In this document: one piece after another, positions 1 to 12,100 of the stretch
Position numbering within the stretch: position 1 is the first letter of the stretch
Layout: every line of letters begins with the position of its first letter
Assembly (NCBI GenBank): GCA_028671895.1
Contig: CM053810.1
Location: 31,723,501-31,787,500 of the forward strand
Origin: Oenanthe sinensis
Lineage: Eukaryota; Streptophyta; Magnoliopsida; Apiales; Apiaceae
Reading direction: 5' to 3'
DNA: 64,000 nucleotides
The notes under the pieces: model-generated
What the model saw: only the letters and a program-made list of their open reading frames with translations
Told to the model about the DNA's origin: nothing
Databases searched by the model: none
Position numbers and translations under genes: made by a program

Positions 1-1964
1 TGAGCCAAACTCTGATGAATTAAACTCTGATTTAGAAATAATTGAAACATAAATTAAAGATTCTGCACATGTTGAGGGGGAGAAACATCAAAAAATTACT
101 GATATTGGAGAACAAACCACACTTATTGAAATATCAGAGTCTGACCAAACTCTGACCAACACAAACTCTAAAACCCTAAACTCTGATCAATCAAACTCTA
201 AAAATACAAACGCTGGTCACTCAAACTCTGATCATTCAAACTCTAAGTACATAAACTCTGAGTCATCAAACACTGATGGAAGCACAACTTCAAGGGGAGT
301 ATCAACATTTACAGAAGAATCATACTATGAAGGCACAAATAATGGTAGATCATCTAGTTCAAGAAATTTTCCACATCTAAGAAAATGAACCAAAGATCAC
401 ACACCTGACTTGATTGTTGGTGATCTAGAAAGTGGAGTATCGACAAGGAAGGCTACTCAGGATGAATGTCTATTTCATAGTTTTCTTTATCAAACAGAAC
501 CAAAGAAGGTTGAAGATGTTTTGAAGGATGCAGATTGGGTTACTACAATGCAGGAAGATTTAAATGAGTTTAAAAGAAATAAAGTTTGGACCATAGTTCC
601 TATGCCAAAGAATAGATCAATTGTTGGCACATAGTGGGTTTTTAGAAATAAGATGCTTTGATGAAACCTTTGCACCTGTAGGTAGACTTGAAGTAATCAG
701 AATTTTTCTTGCTTATGCTACACACAAGAAATTCAAGGTCTATCAGATGGATGTTAAAAGGGCATTTTTAAATGGAGAACTTAAAGAAGAGGTATATGTT
801 GAACAGCCACCTGGCTTTGTCAATCCAAAATATCCAAATCATGTTTACAGATTGGATAAAGCCTTATATGGACTCAAACAAGCACCAAGAGCCTGGTATG
901 AAACTCTGGCTCAATTTTTACTTGAAAATGGTTTTATAAGAGGTACAATTGATAAAACCTTGTTTTATAGGACACAAGATAAAGATTTATTATTGGTTCA
1001 CATATATGTTGATGATATTATATTTAGTTCCACGAATGAAAAACTATGTAAAAGATTTTCAAAGCTAATACAGTCTAGGTATCAAATAAGTATGATGGGA
1101 TAATTGAGTTATTTTCTAGGGTTGCAAGTGAAACAGACTGATGAAGGTATTTTCATAAATCAGTCTAAATATACAAAGAATCTACTCACTAAGTTTCAAA
1201 TGTAAGACTCTGCAACTACAACAACTCCAATGGCTACTGCAACCAAGCTTGATCAAAACACTGGTTATCCTGTAGACATAACAACATACAGGGGGATAAT
1301 TGGCTCACTTCTTTATTTGACAGCCAGTAGACCGGACATCATATTTGTAACTTGTGTATGTGCTAGATTTCAGGCAAATCCAAGGGAACCTCATTTGATT
1401 GTTGTTAAGAGAATTTTTAAATATCTCAAGGGCACCATTAATCTTGGCTTATGGTATCCTAGAGAGTCTGATTTTAAATTAATAGGCTATTCAGATGCTT
1501 ACTTTGCAGGATGTAAAATTGATAGGAAAAGCACAAGTGGAAGTTGTCAATTTCTAGGTGGAAAAATTGTCTCATGGTTCAGTAAAAAACATAAATCTAT
1601 CTCAGCATCAACAGCAACGACTGAATATATAGTTGCAGGAAGCTGCTGTGCATAAATATTATGGATGAGAAATCAATTATTAGATTATGGTTTGAACTTT
1701 TCAAAAATTCCTATTTATTATGATAATCAAAGTGCTACTGTAATGACAGGAAATCCAGTTCAACATTCTCTGACAAAACATATCAGTATCAGATATCACT
1801 TTATAAGGGAACATGTGATGGAAGGAACAATTGAAATGCACTTTGTTCCCTATTATCAACAGTTAACAGACATATTCACCAAATCTCTATGTGAAGCAAC
1901 TTTTACAAGATTGGTTTCTGAATTAGGAATGGTGACAAGTGGCTCAATTCCAGATGGCAAGTAG
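1..1964 (+). pseudogene. pol: Copia pol of element B: integrase-RT linker, reverse transcriptase, RNase H (broken)
   Basis: Positions 1-370 encode an Asn-Ser-Asp-rich linker between integrase and RT. The RT N-terminus starts near 410. A stop (632-634) is followed by an internal loss of roughly 90 bases: the text jumps from the WVFRNK region to DETFAP near 655 and changes frame. The catalytic YVDD motif is still readable near 1007-1018, and the LYGLKQAPRAWY motif near 866-901. Further stops interrupt at 1101-1103, near 1203 and at 1653-1655. RNase H follows, with the DRKSTSG motif near 1521 and the conserved C-terminus (KHISIRYHFIREHV, DIFTKSL) in 1665-1964. Comparison with element A in this window identifies the breaks. 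The gene cannot make functional polymerase. Confidence 0.88.
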
Positions 1965-2480
1965 CAGACAATCAGAGTATATGATAAATTCTGTCAGAGT
2001 ATGTGGTAAACTCTGATGAAAAATGAAGTAAACTCTGATCATTGGAACATCTAATCTCTGATCATCAGCTATCAGTGTTTATGGTAAACTCTGTGAGAGT
2101 ATGTGGTAAATTCTGATAGTGAATACTAAACTCTGACTTATATATAAACTCTGATTACATGTTAAACTCTGAGATATTATTTATGACATCATATTTCATT
2201 TTATGACATCATAATTGATATTCTCTTATTGGACTAATCATAAGGGCACATGTATCTCATAAAAATCGATTCATATTTAGATACAGATACACATATACAT
2301 ACTGTATTTTGAGAATTGCACTACTCATTAATCTACCAATCAAAAATTGTCATGTGTCCCACTATATAGTATATGCAAATGAGATGGAATAGTTTATTTC
2401 ATATTTTCACTATCTGCATCTTGTTTTCTCTCTCATTTTCTCTAAACCTTAATTTTTCTTAACTTGCAAATCTATGTTCA
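1965..2480 (+). other. Spacer between pol and third ORF of element B, rich in the TCAGAGT word
   Basis: No coding potential is seen. From about 1970 to 2175 the word ACTCTGA or its complement TCAGAGT recurs about every 20-30 bases. The rest is AT-rich leader, with a pyrimidine-rich stretch (2418-2445) before the ATG at 2481. Confidence 0.6.
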
Positions 2481-3952
2481 ATGGCATCCAAAGGTCTTTC
2501 TTTCCAAAACTTCACATTTGCTGCTACAAACTACATTTCCCACCTATCTAAAACTGATATTTCTCAAGATTTTCATGTGGTCCAGGACTTCCTACAGAAC
2601 ATCTGTATTGGGTATGCACTTCAGGAACCCAATAATTTCTCTACTCAATCTCTAATCAAACTCTGGTCAACAGCAAAATTCAACAATGCTAGTGATGATG
2701 AAGAGCCTGTAATAACATTTTAATGCAATGGCAAGCACTCGATTACTCCTGATGTGGGTTGACAAGCCCTTCATCTTCCAGAAGTGGCTATGTATGATGA
2801 CCTGGTTGGGGATGAACAAATCAAGGAGTTTTTCAGAATAATAGGCTATGGTGGAAGCCTATCTAAGTTGGGGAGTTTGACAAGGCCCCATTTAAGAAAA
2901 GAATGAAGCTTTTTCTTCGATTGCATTATAAGAGCATTCACAACCAAATGCACCAACTTTGATGCAATTCCTCAATTGGCATAATAAATTGGGTATTCTC
3001 TGACCCTTAACTTGCAATTTAATTTTTTATTTTTAATTATTAGGCAATTAGCTAGCAAGATTGATGATGATGCACATACTGTATATTTATCTAGATTTTT
3101 ATAATTAATTTTTAGCCATTTATTGCCTGGAGTTAGTTTTGACAACGATCAGAGTTTAGTTAGCTTTTGTATGAATAAAAGAATTTTTGATGATTTAACA
3201 AGGAAAGACACAAAGAAAGAGGCTGAAGGTAAACTTCCTAAACTTTTTTACCCCACATGGGTCAGGCTTCTCCTACATCAGAGAATGCCTATCATGTATG
3301 AGAGGGATTTCTTGTCAGTGACTATGAATTAGAGTTTAGCATCCTATGATTTTAACCCAAGTCACAATCCAAACACTGACACTCAAACACTATTGTCAAC
3401 CTCTACAGTCTCCCAAAAGACTATAGTTGTAAAACAAACCACTCAACAAAAAGATCTAAGTACCAAAAGGAAAGGAAAATTAATAAGGAGTCTTCTCCGA
3501 AGAAAATAAAATTGATTGATCAACTAACTGATTCTGATGATAGTGATGAAGGACTGGTTTTTCTGGTGAAGAAAGTTGTAAAGAAGGCTTCTGAGATTCC
3601 TTCAGCACCTTTTATGAAGTCATGCACTGTCAATCCCATGCCAGAAGCCAAAAAGAAAATGAGAAGATTGGTAAAGGTTGCAATTTTTGAAAATTTGGCA
3701 AACACTGAAGTAATAAACTCTAATCAGCCAAACTCTGATCAAATTCAAATCTTAAACTCTAAAGGAACAAACTCTAATCAAGTACCAGTCATAAACTCTA
3801 ATGTTGTACTAAACTTTGAAATAGCTTTAAACTCCGATTATATGGTGAAACCTGAGTTAGTTGGTGGTGATGCAAATGTTGATGTTCATACTAGTGAAGC
3901 TGCTCCAATTCTATTATCTAATTCTCCTACTTCCTCACCAAAGCAAATTATC

Positions 3953-4370
3953 AAGGAGATATCTTATGCGAGGGTAAGGGAGCTGGCAGAAGAAGTAAGA
4001 AAGAAGATGGAATAAAAGAAGTCAAAATCAACTCTAGTTTTTCCTAGTTCAAAACAAATTTTAAGAAAGAAGAATAAGCAAATTTCCTTTGGCCAAGAAA
4101 CAGAAGAACCTGCCTCTCAAAGTGAGGTAGCAGTCATTTCTGGGCCAGGCACACAAGGAAGGAGATATCTTATGAGAGGGTAAGGGAACTGGCAAAAGAA
4201 GTAAGAAAGGAGATGGAAGAAAAGAAGTCAAAATCAACTCCAGTTTCTCCTAGTTCAAAACAATTTTCAAGAAAGAAGAAGAAGAAACAAGTTTCCTTTG
4301 GCCAGGACACACAAGAACCTGCCACTCAAAGTGAGGTAGCAGTCATTTCTGGGTCAGGCACACAAGAACC
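3953..4370 (+). repeat. Tandem duplication of about 206 bp inside the third ORF of element B
   Basis: The block starting aaggagatatcttatg at 3953 is repeated from 4159, each copy running to the cacacaagg/cacacaagaacc junction. The copies encode a Lys/Glu-rich segment with the string RVRELA. The first copy has stops and small indels; the second is cleaner. Confidence 0.8.
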
Positions 4371-6056
4371 TTCAACTTAAAGGGTTGAAGAATGCACAGT
4401 TGAAGTAGATGAAGCCATAAGAGATTAGGGGTACAACCCACAAGAACCTTCAGCTCAAAGGGTTGAAGGAGTTGTTAATTCCCCTGCCATATAAGAACCA
4501 TCTAATCAAAGTTTGGATGCAGACACTCAATCAATCATGGAAGATCTTGTTGTTGCTGATACTGAGAAGATAAACTCTAATGAAGTTCCAATGACAATCT
4601 CTAATGCTATCATGGTGCAACCACTCTCTGTACAGCCTATGGAAACTACATCCACTTCAACTACAATTCAAGGTATAAACTCTGACTTTTCTTCAGAAGT
4701 TGCATTCTCTGATAGTATAAATTCATATTTTACCTTTTCAATTGTTACTATTGGGATGACCATGAATTGTCCTAAAAAAGATACCCCTATTCGTATGACT
4801 ACAGACCTCCTTTCTCAGCCACCTCTTATTTATGTAGGACACTATGATTTGAGCCTTTTATATGAGACTAAGGTAAAATGTGTGAAAAATAGAACTAATA
4901 ATGAGAGGAAGATATTGAATTTGGTAAAAGGAGATGTAGAATTGAGATAAGAGTTAGTTACTTCTAGTGAGCAAAACTCTGACTATTAAAAGTTATGATA
5001 TGTGTGATGTGAGAAATAATGAGATTACTTTAAAAGAAAAGAGTGATTTAAGATGTTCTGTTACTTTTGCAGGTACTCATAGTTTATCAGTCACCACAAA
5101 CTCTGATCTGCCAGTCTCCGACAATGCTGCAAACTCTTATGGGGAGGACACAAATTCTGATGAGACAATATTTTTGGATGCAGAAATTACAGATCTTTCA
5201 ATTCCCTACACTCAGAGGTACAACACAAAGAAGTGGCATGTTCATTCTTTTGATGCTCATGAGAGGTTGAGGATGACATATCCTGACTACATGGTGGTTG
5301 AAACTCTGAAGGGAGAAATTAAAGATGCTCTAAATGAAGAAGGTGTACAGAGAGATTTCACCTCAAAGGCAGAACAATCTCAGGAAGATTTACTAAACTC
5401 TCACAGACAATCCATCTGAGATATGTCATGGAAATACCCAAATGAAAAAATTTCATGGCCCCATGTTCATGAATTAATTAACAAGGATGACAAATAACTA
5501 AATTCTGATTAAATGAATACTATGTTGAAAGCTACTACTGTGTTGACCAAGGGTCTTCACAATGAAATTTGTGATCTTAAAGAATATGTCAACAAAACCA
5601 CTGCATATTTTCAGACTGTTGTTACAACATCTCAACATGCTCTAGAATTAAAGCTCAAGAATGTCTCAGCAAAACAAGATTCTTTGGAAGTTAATGTTGA
5701 TACTCTTTCCACTTTAGTCACCTCTATGCAGAATATTCTACATACAATTGTTGACATCTTAACAATAAGAAAAGGCAATGATGCCAGAAATGGGGAGAAG
5801 GTGTCTACAGACAAATGCAAGGATGATGATATTGAAAAATTTCACAAACCTAATGATGATGATTAAGGGAGTTATAAGGATGGAAAGTAAACTCTGATTC
5901 AACAAACTCTAATGACTGGAAAAACACTGATAACTTCTTAAACTCTGATTCCATCAACCTCAGGTATAAACTCTGATGAAAAGCAAACTCTGATGGATTC
6001 TAACATAGAATTGGTTAAAAGGCTTGAATAAGAAGAAAATCCTGAGAAAATTGAAG

Positions 6057-6061
6057 AATAG
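6057..6061. repeat. Target-site duplication aatag, left side of element A
   Basis: The same five bases, aatag, lie directly after the right LTR of A at 32114-32118. This proves a single insertion event bounded by 6062 and 32113. Confidence 0.92.
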
Positions 6062-6833
6062 TGTTAGGAATATATTAATTTGATGATGTACAAAATGCTA
6101 GAACAGGGTCTAGCCTAGTTTTTTTATAATAACTCTTTCTAGTCTCTGAAATGTAAAATCAGAGTCTAGATAGTCAACATTCATGTTACTTGTACTTAGA
6201 AGAATTTCTGTAGAAAGTGAAACCAGAGTCTGCATTAAGATCAGAGTCTGGAAGGTGATCAGAGTCTATAGACTATCAGAGTCTATGATCTATCAGAGTC
6301 TACATATGATCAGAGTCTGGAGATCATCGGAGTCTGAAGGTTTCAGAGTCTATACAGTTAAAGTTAAATTTGGAAGAAGATCACATGAATGGAAAGTCTT
6401 CGAAGATCAAGATAAATATATTGCAGATATGCTATGGGAAAGAAAGAGAATTCTAGAAGGAAACTGTCAACTAATAATTAGGAATTATATTCATATTGTA
6501 ATTTATCTTTCTGTTATTAGTTGATAGGTAGCTCTCTATATAAACTCTATGTAACCTAATTGTAAAAGTGTGTAAGTCGAATCATAATTGTCTGAGTGAA
6601 ATTCTGTGAGAGCATAGAAATAGAGAGAGTTGTTGTGATAATCACAGAGAAGCTGCTAGGGTTTGTGTACACCCTAGGAGAGTTTTGTATTTAATCATCA
6701 ATAATAAAAACAGTACTTATTCATATCTTTGTGTTTGATCTTTGTTCTTAATTCATATCGAGTTAGTTTTAAATCAGGCATAAAAGTAACACAAGTATTC
6801 AACCCCCCTTCTACTTGTGCAACTGGGAAAACA
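6062..6833 (+). repeat. 5' LTR of element A
   Basis: The LTR starts TGTTAGGAAT and ends GGGAAAACA (TG...CA). It matches 31337-32113 almost throughout. The U3 part carries nine copies of TCAGAGTCT or one-base variants (6159-6351). A TATA box is at 6537-6544 and an AATAAA-like signal at 6703-6708. Confidence 0.93.
6537..6544 (+). promoter_or_regulatory. TATA box of the element A LTR
   Basis: TATATAAA sits in the LTR about 190 bases after the TCAGAGTCT array, and the same context (CTCTCTATATAAAC) recurs in the 3' LTR and in the LTR of element D. Transcription should start about 30 bases downstream. Confidence 0.7.
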
Positions 6834-6835
6834 AT

Positions 6836-6848
6836 TGGTATTAAAGCC
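6836..6848 (+). promoter_or_regulatory. Primer-binding site of element A (initiator-Met tRNA)
   Basis: tggtattaaagcc lies two bases after the LTR and differs at two positions from TGGTATCAGAGCC, the complement of the plant initiator methionine tRNA 3' end. Confidence 0.85.
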
Positions 6849-6870
6849 TAACGTTTAAAATCGATGAAAG

Positions 6871-9132
6871 ATGTTTGGAAACAAAGATGGCAATTCTAAG
6901 ATTCCTATGCTTAAGAGAAACGAGTTCACCCACTGAAAGGTTAAGATGTTGCACCATCTGGAAGCAACAGACCCTGACTATCTTGAAAGAATTCATGAAG
7001 GACCCTATGTGCCCTTAAAGCTTGTGCCTCAAATCAATGAAGAATGAAAAGTAACTGAAGAACACTTCAGTGAGAAACCAAAGGCTGAATGGAAAAAAGA
7101 GGACAAGGAGAATGTTCTTAAGGAGGCAAAGGTCAAAAACATACTCTTTAACAGTTTGGATTCTGTTCTTACAAACTGTGTTATATCATGTCAAACTGCT
7201 AAGGAGATGTGGACAAAACTTGAAGTGCACTGTCAAGGGACTAAAGATGTCAAGAAGAATGCTAGGTCTTTACTAATTCAAGAGTATGAGTATTTTGAAG
7301 CAAAATCTGGAGAATCTATCACTGAGATGTATGATAGGTTTACAAAACTCTTGAATGAGATGGCTATGCTTGGTAAGGTTTATGATTCTGAAGATACAAA
7401 CACCAAGTTTCTGAGAGCACTTCCTGAAGAGTGGGACAATAAGACTACAGCCATAAGGGAAGCTAGAGATTTGGATGAACTAACTCTAGAAGAATTATAT
7501 GTCAGGCTCAAGACATATGATTTAGAGATGCAACAGAGGAAGAATAAGAAATATGTGAAGACAAAATATGTAGCACTCTTAATGGAGTCTGAAAAAGAAC
7601 AACATGAACAACCCACTGAAACAAGAATCAAGGATTCAAGAAAGAAGGGTAAAACTGTTGTGGAGTCAGAGTCTACTGACACAGACTCTGATTCTGATGA
7701 AGAGATTGATCCAAGTCAAATGATGGCTATGTTTGCCAAAACCTTCAAAAGAATGAAATTTAACAAAAGAACTGGCAAATTTAGCAAAAGGTCATCATTC
7801 AAGAAGGAAGATGAGAAGACTGAAAAGAGCAAGAGTATTATAATCAAACTTGACAAAGCAAAGGTCAAATGTTTCAACTGTGAAATATTGGGGCACTTTG
7901 CCAGTGAATGCAGGAAGTCAAAAAGTCAAGGAAAAGGAAAAGCACTTTTATCAACAGGAAAGGATTGGGCAGATTCAAGCTCAGAGGATGAAATTGATTA
8001 TGAAAATCTAGCATTGATGGCATCCTCCTCAAGAAAATCACAATCTCCCAAAGAACCCTCATCTCCTAAAACTCAGGTATCAATCTTTACTCCTGAATCC
8101 TTAATTAACTTAGACTCTAATAGCATAGAAATTGTGCAAAGTGAGGTTAATAAAATAATGACAACATGTAGGTCTCTCACTAGTGAAAGTGAAAGGTTGA
8201 GAGAAGAAAATTTAACCTTAACTAAAAGGAATGATCATTTAGAGTCTGAGTTAATATTAATGGAACAATACAAAAAGGATTCTGAGAAAAATAGTCATAA
8301 TTACACTGAAATTTTGAAAGCCTATGACTATGTTAAGAATGAACTAGACGAAGAAAGACTTAAGTTTAAAGTCTGGACAGACTCTGGCAGAAAAGTTCAA
8401 GAAATTCTCAATAACCAAAATCTTTGTCAAACTGTTGGTCTAGGCTATGAAAATAGTCAAGGCAAAAGACCTATTGTTGAGAATAATAACAATGCAGAAG
8501 CTAGCCAAGCTAATAAGACTAAAGACAAAAGCACATTTATTCCTGTTAAGTTTGTGACTCCTAAAAAAAATACTGAAACCACAAACTCATCTGTCAATAG
8601 TCCCCTTGTTATTGACAAAAAGACAGATGAAACTGGAACAAATAACTCTAAGAAAAATGTTAACATAGGGTACTTGTCTAAGTCTAAGTTAAAAGAAAGG
8701 CTAGAGAACTTATCAGAGTCTACCAAAACTAGGAGAAATAGGAATGGTAAAGAAGGCATTAATAAAGCAAATAATTATCAAAAGGATCCTAATGCTCCTA
8801 GAAAGAAGTGTTTTAGATGTGGTAACCACAACCATTTAGCTATAGATTGTAAAGCAAAAATTGAAAAAGAATCAGAGTTTAGTCTTCCACAGACTCTGAA
8901 AAGTCACTATATTCCACAAAAACCCTGTTATCACTGTGGTAGCATATTTCACTCTATTTATATGTGTAGAGACTATCATGAATTGTATTTCAATTTTTAT
9001 GAGCTAAAATCATCTATTGACAAAAGCTGGTATGACACTATTAAGACTCCACCAGAGTCAAAAGCAAAGGAGACAGATAAATCAAAGGTGAATATTACTA
9101 AACCTGTTTCACCAAAAGTTAGAGGAAAATGA
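6871..9132 (+). pseudogene. gag: gag of element A (capsid-nucleocapsid; two nonsense codons near the start)
   Basis: The natural start is the ATG at 6871, matched by the intact start of element D (54528). TGA codons interrupt at 6934-6936 (TGG in D) and 7045-7047 (GGA in D). The frame is then open for about 690 codons to the stop at 9130-9132. The N-terminal half is a Copia-type capsid (UBN2/gag-polypeptide family); the conserved region spans about 7150-7560. Three CCHC-type zinc knuckles follow: CFNCEILGHFASEC (near 7870), CFRCGNHNHLAIDC (near 8810) and CYHCGSIFHSIYMC (near 8930). The region between knuckles 1 and 2 looks coiled-coil. The protein would package the element RNA in cytoplasmic virus-like particles. 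Without an upstream start the long remaining frame is probably untranslated. Confidence 0.88.
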
Positions 9133-9179
9133 TCCAAAACTGTTTGGATCCCCAAAACAACTAACTAGTTGCTTTATGT

Positions 9180-12100
9180 ATGCAGGGAACAAGGGTAAAG
9201 AATGTAACCCTAATCCTAGACAGTGGATGCTCAGGACACATGACTGGAAAGAAATCCCTGATTACAGACTTTGAGGAAATGGCTGGCCCAGAAGTGTCCT
9301 TTGGAGATGGCAACAAAGGACAAACACTGGGATATGGCAAGATTGTACTTGGAAATGTCATCATTGAACAAGTAGCTCTAGTTGATGGCTTAAGACATAA
9401 TTTGATAAGCAGAAGTCAACTAGGAGATAAAGATTACCATATTGGCTTTGACAACAAAGAGTGTCTTGTGACTCACAGAGAAACAGGTATTCTGGTTTTT
9501 AAAGGACACAGACATGGTAACATTTATGAAGCCATCTTGGAGGATTGCATACACAGTAAAGTCACATGTCTATATAGCAAGGCCTCGACTGAAGGAAGCT
9601 GGAAATGGCACAAGAAACTGTCACACATCAACTTCAAAACATTCAACAAGTTGGTTAAACAAAATCTTGTAAGAGGATTACCACAGGTTGATTTTGTGCA
9701 AAATGGACTTTGTGAAGCATGTCAACTTGGAAAGCAAAGGAAATCATCCTTCAAGAACAAGACAATTAACACCATTTCTGAACCTTTTTATTTATTATAT
9801 CTTGATTTATTTGGTCCAGTAAATGTTATGTCTATTAACAAAAATAAATATACTCTTGTTATTGTAGATGATTTTACAAGATTCACATGGGTTTTCTTTC
9901 TACATTCAAAGGGTGAAGCTCCACAACATATAATAGACCATATCACTTTTCTGGAAAGAAAATCAAAGAAAACAGTTAGAGTTCAAAAGAGTGACAATGG
10001 TACTGAATTCAAGAACTCAATCATGGAGGACTACTGTGCATCAAAGAGAATTACTCAACAATTTTCTGCACCAGGAACTCCTCAACAAAATGGAGTTGTG
10101 CAGAGAAAGAATAGAACCCTCATAGAAGCTGCTAGAACAATGTTGGCAGAGTGTAAGCTACCAGTATATTTTTTGGCAGAGGCAGTCAATACAGCATGTT
10201 TCACTCAAAACTGTACTTTAATAAATATGCATGGAAAGACTCCCTATGAAATGATAAAGGACAAGAAGCCAAGTGTGAAACATTTTCACATATTTGGATG
10301 CAAGTGTTATGTACTAAAAGTACATCCTGAAAATCTGAGCAAATTTAAAGCTAAAGCAGATGAATCAATTTTTCTTGGATATGCATCAAACACAAAAGCA
10401 TTCAGAGTGTTTAATCTCATAACCAAAATTGTTATGGAATCTATTCATGTTGCATTTGATGATAAAAAATTTACAGAATTGCAAGATGAGTCAGAGCAAC
10501 TACACTGGAATTTGAAAATCTAAAAAGTTCTGAGATAAATGAAGAAGAAGAGGATGAAGACCCTCAAGTAACTCCTAATCCAACACAGGAATCTGCACAT
10601 TCTGAGGGGGAGCTAGGAAATACAACTCCGAATGATTCAGAGTCTAACAGGTCAGGGTCTACCCAGACAGAGTCTAGACAGACTGAGTCAAATTCCTCAG
10701 AATCTAACTCATCAGGGTCTGGATCAAGCAACTCTGAACCCTTGACAGAGTCAAGCAATTTAGGGGGAGCCTTTTCATTTGAATTTCACTTAAATATAGA
10801 AGATGCAAATGACTTAGGGGGAGCTTCTAGTTCAAGAATCAATCTTCCACCAGCTAGAAAATGGACAAGAGGTCACACTCCTGACTTAATAATTGGTGAC
10901 CCTGAGAGTGGTGTACAAACAAGAATAGCCACTCAAAATGAATGTCTTTATAGCTGTTTTCTCTCAAAGAATGAACCCAAGAAAATTGAGGAAGCCTTGC
11001 AAGACCCTGATTGGATAATTGTAATGCAAGAGGAATTGAATGAATTTGAGAGAAACAAAGTGTGGAAACTTGTACCAAGGCCTAAAGATAGATCAGTTGT
11101 TGGTGCAAAATGGGTGTACAGAAAAAAACTTGATGAGAGTGGAACTGTAATAAGAAACAAAGCAAGGCTAGTTGCAAAAGGATACTCACAGGAGGAAGGA
11201 ATTGATTATGATGAAACTTTTGCACCAGTAGCAAGATTGGAAGCCATAAGAATGTTTCTTGCCTTTACAGCTCATTCAAAATTCAAGGTGTATTAGATGG
11301 ATGTAAAAAGTGCCTTCTTGAATGAAAAATTGGAAGAAGAAGTCTATGTGGAGCAACCACCAGGATTTGTTGATCCTAAATATCCTGATCATGTTTACAG
11401 ATTAGATAAGGCATTTTATGGATTGAAGCAAGCACCTAGAGCATGGTATGAAACTCTTTCAACATTTCTTCTTGAAAATGGATTCATAAGAGGTATCATT
11501 GACAAAACTCTCTTTATTAGAAAGTATAAAGGTGACATTTTGCTTGTCCAAATTTATGTTGATATTATATTTGGTTCTACTAATGACAAACTCTGTGAAA
11601 AGTTTAGTAAACTAATGTAGTCAAATTATGAAATGAGCATGATGGGAGAATTAAACTTCTTTTTGGGGCTTCAAGTCAAACAGAATGATGATGGAATTTT
11701 CATCAATCAAACAAAGTATGTAAAAGAACTATTGAAGAATTTTGATATGCAAGACTCTGCAACTGCTAAAACTCCCATGTCAATAGCCACTAAGCTAGAC
11801 TCTGACCCAAAGGGTAAGAAAGTTGACAACACTAGCTACAGAGGTATGATTGGCTCATTATTATATTTAACTACTAGTAGACCAGATATAATGTTTGTAA
11901 CTTGTCTGTGTGCTAGATTTCAAGTTGACCCTAGATAATCACATTTAATAGCTATAAAAAGAATTTTTAGATATCTCAAGGGGCCACAAACTCTTGGACT
12001 TTGGTATCCTAGAGAGTCAGATTTTTCATTAATTGGTTATTCAGATTCTGACTATGCAGGATGCAAAGTAGACAGGAAAAGCACAACAGGCCAGTGTCAG

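Larger units (their letters stand above)
1..6061 (+). mobile_element. SIRE/Maximus-type Copia element B, 5' segment (left part outside window)
   Basis: This is the outermost layer of the left nest. It holds the end of pol (1-1964), a non-coding spacer (1965-2480) and most of a third gene (2481-6061). Element A interrupts it at 6062; it resumes at 32114, and the five bases aatag occur on both sides of the interruption. Assignment to the SIRE lineage rests on the Copia order integrase-RT-RNase H followed by an additional long ORF. The 5' LTR and gag lie outside the window, so its own target duplication cannot be checked. Confidence 0.85.
2481..6061 (+). pseudogene. Third (post-pol, 'env-like' position) ORF of element B, 5' part
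   Basis: The gene begins with ATG at 2481. Its first 80 residues are open, and the homologous frame can then be followed in pieces (about 2880-3330, 3512-4015, 4513-4950, 4967-5419, 5513-5866) through many stops and frame changes. The segment near 2880-3330 aligns by eye with the N-terminal domain of the third ORF of element A (pattern LRKE-SFFFD...FDAI, then a YP..RLLL.. motif). The middle is low-complexity, Ser/Asn/Lys-rich, with repeated Asn-Ser-Asp triplets. Residues encoded by 5513-5866 are heptad-like and probably form a coiled coil, as in element A at 16500-16797. The gene continues after the insertion at 32114. Its function is unknown; SIRE-type elements carry an 'envelope-like' gene at this position, but no signal peptide or fusion peptide is visible here. 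Confidence 0.6.

Noticed and set aside
6183..6524. 113-codon ORF in the LTR of element A, also present in the 3' LTR (31458-31799)
   Set aside because: It follows the TCAGAGTCT array and is preserved only because the two LTRs are copies of each other; in element D the frame is shortened and altered. No independent sign of coding.
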